Below, piece by piece: positions 57,051 to 64,000 of a DNA stretch of 64,000 nt (positions are counted from its first letter, which is position 1; every line of letters begins with the position of its first letter). Position numbers and translations under genes: made by a program. The stretch covers positions 2,170,001 through 2,234,000 of the forward strand of contig JAKZZE010000003.1 in assembly GCA_024220505.1 (NCBI GenBank), read 5' to 3'. The notes under the pieces were generated by a model. It saw only the letters and a program-made list of their open reading frames with translations. It did not search any database and was not told where the DNA came from. Origin of the DNA: Rhizopus arrhizus. Taxonomy: Eukaryota > Mucoromycota > Mucoromycetes > Mucorales > Rhizopodaceae.

Positions 57051-57338
57051 ATGATCGCTACCGTTTCCAACCACTGTACTCTACTCAAAACCGACAATGT
57101 ACGCCATAAATCATTTTCATCATTCGTAAAGAGCTTATTATCCATCGTGTCACCTTCTACCACCACCACCAAGAATGATGAATCAGAAAAACAAGTACGA
57201 TGTTTATTTGAAGACATGTATTTCTCATTTCCTGCTTTTGAAGAAGAAGAACAAGAACAAGAAGAAAAACAGGAAAGCATGTCAAGTTGTCGTCCTCAAC
57301 CTTCTTTAATTGTTGGAACAAATCGTATAATGTGTTGA
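57051..57338 (+). CDS. Hypothetical small acidic protein, 95 aa
   Basis: Single exon MIATVSNHCTLLKTDNVRHK... to the TGA at 57336-57338. It has a Ser/Thr-rich middle (SIVSPSTTTTKNDESEK), an acidic Glu/Gln run (EEEEQEQEEKQE) and four Cys in all. No domain, signal peptide or membrane segment is recognised. A TATA box, pyrimidine leader and well-placed ATG support transcription. It stands alone between two long spacers. It could be a regulatory microprotein or a chance frame. Confidence 0.5.
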   Translation: MIATVSNHCTLLKTDNVRHKSFSSFVKSLLSIVSPSTTTTKNDESEKQVRCLFEDMYFSFPAFEEEEQEQEEKQESMSSCRPQPSLIVGTNRIMC

Positions 57339-58533
57339 ATTCGTCTCTTATATACCTCTTTCTTTTGTACCATATTTCATTCTATATACACCCTTCACAA
57401 GCATGATGATTATTATTATTAATATACCTCGTTTATACACATATTTATTTGACGCAATGATAAAAAAAGAAATAAATTTTAATATTTTACCCTTTTTTGT
57501 TTATTCATTAAAAAAAAAACTTTTTGTTTCCGCACAAGCCCTCTATTTTTTTTTTTTTTTTTTTTTTTGTAATCAAGATGGCTTTGCTTTTGTGTTCATA
57601 AATTGTCATTCCTACTTGAAAAGATGGTTTGACAAGCATTGAGTTGAACAAAAAGTTTAATGTTAATTGAGCCAAGACAAATAAAAGCAAGTGAATTGTC
57701 TCTGTCAATTCTGTTTCATTTATGTCTTTGTTACATTAGATATAAATAGATAAATCATCCCATATTTAGAAAGCCCACCGAGTGAGCCTTGACTCATCCA
57801 ACGTATGTTTTTTTATCTCACCTATCCCATCCACCTTTCTTTCTGTAACAACTGTTATGGCTCATTCAATCGAATATTTGAGATTCATGCCACCCTGACA
57901 CAGCAGACCAAACAAGAGTACATTTTCTTCTTGAATGCATGTAAATAAAAAATCCGAGTGCATCTTAAAGCACAGATCATCGGAAAACATTCGATCCTCT
58001 CCTTTCTTACCTCACTCATCCATTGACAGCCCGCGACATGTCAAAAGAGAATACGTACTGTAAATGACAAGCTTTATTTTTGAAATGCATAAAGTCAAAC
58101 CTCCTTGACGCTGAAAATAAACTCGTATGAACACATCATGAAAAAAGAGTAATTTGACTAAACATGGCTAGTCTGATGACTAAGCTCGTTCACCCTCTCA
58201 GCGATAGAATGTCTGGTGTGTTCTTTTCCCGAATCGTACCAAATTGTCAATAACAGAGTAACGTTACATCACGATAGTCCAATGAAAACAAAATCTTGGT
58301 TTCTCACGGTGGCCTGTCTATCCTGTGTCATCAGATGAAGGGCAGTGATCCATAGTGTGCATAAACAGAGTTTCATAAACCCCACTTCATGAATAAGACA
58401 CATATCCAGTGAAAAAGAAGAGTGACGCCGTGTGTCCAATCGAACCCGTCTGCATTTTGATAGCCATGCACCGACAGTTGAGAGGGAAAGATTGTTTTCC
58501 CTCGTTTTTCTTTTTTCTTTTTTTTAAAAAAAA
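57339..58533. other. Spacer, no gene seen
   Basis: AT-rich with A/T runs; ends in CT-rich sequence and TTTTTTTTAAAAAAAA just before the ATG at 58534. Confidence 0.55.
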
Positions 58534-60346
58534 ATGGAAAACAACCCTTTTCATCATCTCGATGTCTCAGCACGCTCCAGTCTTTCAGAAAACAGAGAAG
58601 ATGGGTTGGATGAGGCAGTGGACAAGACGATGCAGAGGATCTCGCTTGATCCTGTGATCGGTGACGATCTGCAACGGACCCAGACAGAACATGCTCTCCA
58701 GCTGGTCAAAGAAGTGACGGGAACAGACCAGAGACGAAGGCCGAGCAAGGCCGGCGTCCTGTCCAACCTGCTGAAGCTCGATGTCTTTGATTCCACTCGG
58801 CCCGTCCGACCGACCCCCCTTCGATCCCTCACCTCCAGCCAAACCCTCTTGCAACACATGCACCCAGCTCAGGACATCGAAAAGGCCGACCACCAGATGG
58901 CCATTGCGTCTGAAATTGCCGATATTCTATCCAGACAGGATTTCATCCTCCACTTGGGCAAGGCGCTGGTGCGCACCGGCGCCTTGTCTCACCGGATCGT
59001 AAGCGAACCTGAGGCATGAAACCCGACTGATGGTCTTTGTAGGAAGCCGCCATGAGCAAGGTCAGTCAGCGTCTGGGGATCGACGGAAGCTATGCGGTCT
59101 TGCCGGGCTTGATCATCGTCACCTGGGGCGATCTGGAGACACATACGTCTGAAACCCACCTGATCCGATGCTCACGCGCCTGGGATATCGGTCGACTGGA
59201 AAAGACGGACGCGATCGTGGGTCGGATGGTGAGGGACGAGATGGGGTTGGAGGAAGGGAACGGGTTGCTGGAGGAGGTCGTCAAGGGCCCGCCGACCTGG
59301 AGCGCCCCTTGGATCCTGCTGGCCTATGTCCTCTCGTCCGCCTTTACCGCTCCCTTGTTTTTCAATGGATCCTGGACGGATTGTTGGGTGAGCGCGCTGT
59401 TTGGCCTCGTCGGTAAGCAGAGGAGGGTGTCGACCTTGTCTCATCTTTTTCTTCTAGTGGGCGCACTGACCTATCTGTCGGAACAGGTCCCCATGTTGGG
59501 CAGTGTGTTTGAAATGGTCATCACGATCCCGATCGCGGTGATCGCACTCGCTTTACATCCTCACATCTGTTTTGTGGCGGTGGCGATGGGTGCAGTAAGT
59601 AGGAACAAGATGGGGTTAAAGTTGTCTAACGTCTCAGATCATTATCGCCCTCCCTGGATTCTCTCTCACTTGCTCCGTCATGGAACTCTCGGCAAAGAAC
59701 TTTGTGAACGGAAGTATTCATTTGATTTATGCCTTGATGTACATTTTATTCTTGGCCTTTGGCATCGGCTACGGTTGCTCCATCTGGCGTCTGACCCATC
59801 CTGACCTGGACATTGACATCTCTGGATCCTCTTGCCAATCCAGCCCGGATCCCTCCTGGTCCTTTCTCTTCCTGCCCCTGTCCACGATCGGGTTTGCCAT
59901 GGTCTTTGGCGCCAGTGTCTCTCAGTGGCCGATCATGATCCTCAACAGCGCCCTGGGCTATACCGTCTCTTTCTTCGTCAGCAAGTTCACCGGGCATACG
60001 TCGGTCATCACCCCCAGCGTAGGTGCCTTTGCGATCGGCTTGTTTGGTAATCTCTATGGACGGATCACGAAACGGCTGGCGTTCGTGCCCATCGTGGGTG
60101 GCACGGTCGTGTTGGTGCCTGGAAGTATCGGTAAGTGAACGGGGCTGGTGAGAATCTGGGGACTGATTGGTTTTGTTAGGTGTAAGAGGAGCGATCAAGA
60201 TGTTTGATGGTTCAAATGATCAGAGTGGAAGTGCCTTTGTCTTTCAGGTCCTCGGCATCGCTCTGTCCATCACACTTGGCTTGTTCTTGTCCAATCTGGT
60301 CGTTTATCCAAAAGGCAAAAAGAAATCTGTCTTCTTGGGCTTTTAA
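58534..60346 (+). CDS. PRM10: Prm10/ThrE (DUF1212) multispanning membrane protein, 543 aa
   Basis: Exons 58534-58998, 59043-59412, 59458-59594, 59638-60130 and 60180-60346 join in frame with introns of 43-49 nt. After a hydrophilic N-terminus of about 125 residues comes the conserved block FILHLGKALVRTGALSHRIE...YAVLPGLIIVTWGD of the ThrE/DUF1212 family. About ten hydrophobic segments follow in two groups, the second containing GHTSVITPSVGAFAIGLFGN and FVPIVGGTVVLVPGSIGVRG. Bacterial ThrE exports threonine and serine; yeast Prm10 is a pheromone-induced membrane protein of unknown substrate. Both halves (N-terminal and ThrE_2-like) are present and complete. Confidence 0.9.
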
Positions 60347-61103
60347 TCTGCCTTTCTTTATACCCTCCCTCTCTCCAACATTCTCTTCTTTTTCTAAATA
60401 TTATTCACATATTGCTTTTTGTACAACTCAGTTTGTTGCGTCATAATTCAAAAAAAAACGTGTCTTTTTGAATCAACCCCATCTACATTTATTCTTTAAA
60501 AATGCATGCATTCACATAGTTGAAGCAGGTCTGTTTTTTTTTTTTGTCTTGATCCACCTTATCTTGTCGACCCTTTCACCTCTCCTATGGTGGGTGATTA
60601 TCAGCAGATGTCTTTCACGTCATTCATTCCTACCAGCAAGGGAATTTCATGCTGAATCCTTGTTAGATAACCCACCCCCCTGTCTGTCATCTCAAACCGA
60701 ATTTGTATTTTTGAATTCTTTGGTACCCCCCCCAATAAAAAAGTACTTTGAGCACGCCTTTTTTTGAAACAATCCACGTCTTTTGCTGCCAGATGGGACT
60801 GTTCAGAAAAGAAATAGGTTGATAAGGTAGAGTGCCAAGGATTCCTTTGTGGAATCCATACCTTTCCAAAAGCCGAATCTATTGTATTGCCACCTCCCTT
60901 TGGATCTGAACTTTTTTCTAGCCAACGAGGCATCAAGACCCTCGTTCAGATGGCTGTAGACATGGTTTCAACCACGACCGGTTCCTTTAGCCGGCCAACC
61001 AAAGCGTCCATCGTGTGGCAGACGCCTTTTTCTGCAGTCACACAGGCAATACATGAGTCATCACTTCTTGCTGCGGTTCACTCCCACTTGTTCTTTCTCT
61101 TTC
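60347..61103. other. Spacer between PRM10-like and ACT genes
   Basis: No gene called. Frames at 60468 and 60887 (+) and 60601 (-) are low-information. A pyrimidine-rich stretch (61078-61102) immediately precedes the ATG at 61104. Confidence 0.5.
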
Positions 61104-61517
61104 ATGTCTTTCACGATCCAACTCAAGATTTTACCTGACCTGTTCTCTGTGCATCAATACGATCGCGACTTTCGACTTTCACCCGCCGTCTTGCAAGACG
61201 CACCTTGGTACACGGTGTCCAAGACGGCCCATGAACTTTCCTTGATCGTCCCCAGCCAGTTCACCTTGGACGCTGAACCAAACAAGACCGAGGACGGCTG
61301 GCGTATGTTTCAGGTCGATGCTCAAATGGATTTTGGCCTGGTCGGCATCCTGGCAAGAATCGTTTCACCTCTGAAGGACCATGGGATTCCGGTGTTTGTG
61401 GTCAGCACGTTTGATACGGATTATGTGATGGTCAAGGAGGACAAGTTGGCCAAGGCTTCGGAGGTCTTGGATGGCCAAGAAGGCATCTCGGTCACACCAG
61501 GAAATTCTGTTTTTTAA
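61104..61517 (+). CDS. ACT-domain protein (ACT_7 type), 137 aa
   Basis: Intronless frame from MSFTIQLKILPDLFSVHQY; the ATG at 61104 was chosen over upstream ones because family members begin with just such a short strand. The C-terminal half, GWRMFQVDAQMDFGLVGILARI...DHGIPVFVVSTFDTDYVMV, is an ACT fold (beta-alpha-beta-beta-alpha-beta) of the ACT_7 kind, which usually binds amino acids; the related CASTOR/GATS proteins are arginine sensors in animals. No enzyme domain is attached. Its stop lies only 16 nt before the ATG of the EBP-like gene on the same strand. Ligand unknown. Confidence 0.82.
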   Translation: MSFTIQLKILPDLFSVHQYDRDFRLSPAVLQDAPWYTVSKTAHELSLIVPSQFTLDAEPNKTEDGWRMFQVDAQMDFGLVGILARIVSPLKDHGIPVFVVSTFDTDYVMVKEDKLAKASEVLDGQEGISVTPGNSVF

Positions 61518-61533
61518 TAAATTTTTTTTTTTT

Positions 61534-62243
61534 ATGAGTCATCCTTATTATCCCACTGATTTAGACATTGTGAATTATGTGCCTAATGACAAAAGTCAAG
61601 TAGAATTGCTCTTGACCTTTGGTACCCTTGTGGTTTGTTTGAGTAGTGTTCTGTTCCGTTGGAGTCACTCACCCTTTCGGTTGATTTGGTTTGTCCTCTG
61701 CGGCCTTCTGCACTGTGGATTTGAATTGTATTGGTTATTGAACCTAGGTCGGATTGCAAGTCAAAATGATCTTTTGGCACAACTTTGGAAAGAATATGGA
61801 AAAGGAGATTCAAGATATATGGTGATGGACAAACAACTCATCCTACTTGAATCGCTTACAATCGTAATCACTCCCCCCTATCCTTTCTCTCTCACTGACC
61901 CATCTTCTCTAGTTTGTCTATGGTCCACTCTGTTTCATCACAGCCTATCTCATCCTTACAAAATCAAACAGACAATACTTTTTTCAGCTCACTGTTTCTC
62001 TCTGTCATCTCTTGAGTTGTACACAGTATTTCTTGACAGAGTTGCCCCAAGCGATTCACTGTGATCCAAATCCTTTTTATTTCTGGGTTTATCTCGTCGC
62101 GTTCAATGCGCCTTGGGTGATTGTAAGTCGAACAGGATGATGGGATAAAGCTAATGATTTCAAAGGTACCTCTTTTATGTCTTGTTCAATCTTATCAACA
62201 TATCCATCAAGCCTTTGATCACGCTAGAATCAAGAATGAATAA
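61534..62243 (+). CDS. EBP: EBP-type sterol delta8-delta7 isomerase (EXPERA), 205 aa
   Basis: Exons 61534-61863, 61913-62122 and 62166-62243 join in frame. Starts MSHPYYPTDLDIVNYVPN. Four or five membrane segments are visible, with the EXPERA signatures LLHCGFELYWLL (His and Glu), LWKEYGKGDSRYM, LLESLT (Glu) and FNAPWVIVPLL. In animals and plants this fold (EBP/HYD1) isomerises the sterol delta8 double bond to delta7 in the endoplasmic reticulum; yeasts use the unrelated ERG2 for that step. The length is close to human EBP (230 aa). An EBP-like paralogue without activity is the alternative, but the key acidic and His residues are present. Confidence 0.87.
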
Positions 62244-63570
62244 AGTCGACTTTTTATTAGACACATTTATAAACAGAGCACTTTACTCAGATAGAATCCT
62301 GTTTTTTTTTTTTTATTTATTTCAAACCTATCCCAACTTTATTCTACTCATCCGAGTTTGCTTTTATCCATTTTCAACTGGTTTGGTCACTGATCCTTTA
62401 TCGCCAAAGACGATCGACCTCTCCCTGGCCTGAACTCACACAGGGGTAGCCATGTGCCCTGGGTCGATCTCTGCCCTTTGTTCGATGGATGGTGTGATAC
62501 CATCCAAGGAGGATGTCTCAACCACGCCTGGACTTTGTGCAGATCAACCCCCCCAAAAAAAAAGAGATGGCATGGTGTCTTGTCCCCTTTGATCCGCCTG
62601 TTTCGTGTCGACCGACGTCTTTTCCTACCGTTCTTTGTCATCCAAAAGATGGAATGCGTGTTCAGGAGGTGGAACAGGCCGTGACGTTTGGAATCAAGTG
62701 ATGTTGTTGAGATAGGCACGGAGAGAGATGACTGAACGAGAGCTTTGTTCGACAGGGAGCCACAGGTGAATCGTATGAGGATCGATGTGTGGATGTCAGC
62801 ATGGACCGTGAATTGGTAAAAAGTGGGGGGGGGATGGTCCACAGGGGCTTCAGGATGATCTCACTCGTCACAGCAACAAGAGGGAATACAAGTCAGAATG
62901 GGTACGCGTCACGATGGACAGTGATGGCAAGCATCACAATCTACCAAACTGAGAAAAAGAGAGTCTGGTAAAGTGAGGGTGATTGAGATAAAATCAAGAC
63001 GATCCGTGGTCAAATTCATCTTTCTGTCGTCATGGCTTATTGTCAAGTGGAGGTTACACATTACGTGATGGACATTCATTTAGTAGGAATCTCTTCTTTT
63101 TGTTAAAGAGACGAAATAAATAGCATTTATGGAGGATACAAAGCTCTTTTTTTTGCATAGACTTTATTACAAGTTAAAGATATCTGATTGATGATGTGTC
63201 GCATAAAAACAAGTATCCAATGAAAAGGATTTGCTGAGTTTAATGAACAATAACAATCAAGCGAAATGATCAGTGATGTTTAAGGAGTGCAAGCAAAAAA
63301 AAAAAAAAAAGGTTGCTGCTGATCTTGTTTTATTAGGATAAATGAATTCATAAAAAAAAAAGCGTAAATCAATTTTATCCCTTTTCGTTTCATAAATCAT
63401 ACAAACATAAAAAAAGCAAGTAAATCAAATACATCCCAAAAAAAAAAAAAAAAAAATGGATGTGAAACTGTTCTTCCCACACACGTGATGTTATAAAAAT
63501 GTCATTTTTTTTCTCGCTCTTCTTTTTTTTTTTTAATTCTTTTTTTTTATAATTTTCCAATAAAAATAAT
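62244..63570. other. Spacer, no resolved gene
   Basis: A mixed, partly GC-richer stretch (62390-62960) has overlapping short frames on both strands without known motifs. From 63140 it is AT-rich with A17-18 (about 63440-63457) and T-rich tracts just before the ATG at 63571. Confidence 0.5.
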
Positions 63571-64000
63571 ATGGGAAATGTTAATTCTAAAAGAAGGAAG
63601 AGTGCTAGACCTAGTGTTGTAAGAACAGAGATACCAGATAATGAACTGTCCACAGCCACAGCCACCTCTGTCAATTCGATTCTTATTAATTCCAAACTCA
63701 ACAGTGAACCAGCCGAACCCGTCGTACACAGTCCAACGAACAACACGATCCATTCCCAAAACCAGTTGACAGCGACCTCACTCAGATCGATCGGTTGGAA
63801 CCTGGACATTGACGAATGTATCAATCGATTATTGGATATTGGCACAAAAACAAAAGTACCCAAATCGATTTGTTTTAGAAACTCAGAAATTGTAGCGATT
63901 TGTAGAGCAGCACAGCAAGTCTTCCTGAGTCAGCCTGTAAGGAGAATCCATCGTGTCTTCGTACCTAATGATCTTTAGAGTTTAATAGAATTAAATGCGC
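63571..64000 (+). CDS. PPZ1: PPZ-type Ser/Thr protein phosphatase, first exon only
   Basis: The first exon (63571-63936, 122 codons) ends at CAGCCT|GTAAGG; the rest lies beyond the window, and 63937-64000 is the start of an intron. The protein begins MGNVNSKRRKS, an N-myristoylation signal with a basic cluster, followed by a Ser/Thr/Asn-rich tail. It then enters the PP1-like catalytic domain: LDIDECINRLLDIG, EIVAICRAAQQVFLSQP. Myristoylated PP1-like enzymes with a Ser-rich N-terminus are the fungal PPZ phosphatases, which in yeast regulate potassium and pH homeostasis and are inhibited by Hal3. The N-terminal extension (about 75 residues) is much shorter than in yeast. The metal-binding residues are not in the visible part. 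Confidence 0.85.

Noticed and set aside
59172..60198. Long antisense frames in the PRM10-like gene (59172-59444 and 59746-60198)
   Set aside because: Shadows of a GC-rich coding exon; the sense strand has a full conserved membrane protein.

Overview
The window looks like nuclear DNA of a Mucorales (Mucoromycota) fungus. Genes carry many short GT-AG introns (about 43-75 nt), spacers are AT-rich with long A or T runs, and the mobile elements and decayed hypothetical families are types I associate with Mucor/Rhizopus-like genomes. The species cannot be named from sequence alone. All spliced models were made by hand from splice consensus and reading frame; no search was run.

The left part (about 1-36.5 kb) is a transposon-dominated compartment. 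It holds two decayed Tc1/mariner-like transposons with subterminal repeat arrays (3.1-5.9 kb). It holds a TIR element carrying a poly(A)-tailed LINE piece (7.2-8.1 kb). A full-length two-ORF LINE with 12-bp target duplications follows (8.5-13.3 kb), head-to-head with a 5'-truncated relative that was itself hit by a 124-bp MITE (13.35-14.17 kb). Next is an apparently intact Ty3/gypsy chromovirus with LTRs identical by eye and a 5-bp target duplication (14.3-20.3 kb). Further LINE tails lie at 20.5, 26.7, 32.2 and 36.2 kb, and a chromovirus remnant at 25 kb. Three decayed members of what looks like one expanded hypothetical family (1.7-2.7, 21.3-23.7 and 34.2-36.0 kb) lie among them; one is split by a 568-bp solo LTR, and one shows a KPD...EVK pattern suggestive of a PD-(D/E)XK nuclease fold. 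Only a few apparently intact host genes sit here: a 281-aa unknown (6-7 kb), a 106-aa unknown (27.8-28.3 kb) and a SIW14-like phosphatase (28.6-29.5 kb).

The right part (36.6-64 kb) is a conventional gene-rich compartment. In order it has: a BSD2/Ndfip-type Nedd4 adaptor (+), a NUM1/ApsA-like cortical anchor with a C-terminal PH domain (+), a protein combining two cyclic-nucleotide-binding domains with an F-box and LRRs (+), a P-type plasma membrane H+-ATPase (-), an F-BAR protein (+) whose stop codon overlaps that of a small convergent gene (-), a small acidic ORF (+), a Prm10/ThrE-type membrane protein (+), an ACT-domain protein and an EBP-type sterol isomerase only 16 nt apart (+), and the first exon of a PPZ-type Ser/Thr phosphatase cut by the window end (+).

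The genes do not form one pathway, but several act at the cell cortex or membranes: H+ pump, F-BAR, cortical nuclear-migration anchor, Nedd4-adaptor trafficking factor, Prm10-like protein, and PPZ, which regulates ion homeostasis in yeast. The observations I rate highest are the double cNMP-binding/F-box/LRR fusion, the shared non-poly(A) 3' end of the LINE pair, the 16-nt ACT/EBP spacing, and the decayed putative nuclease family.
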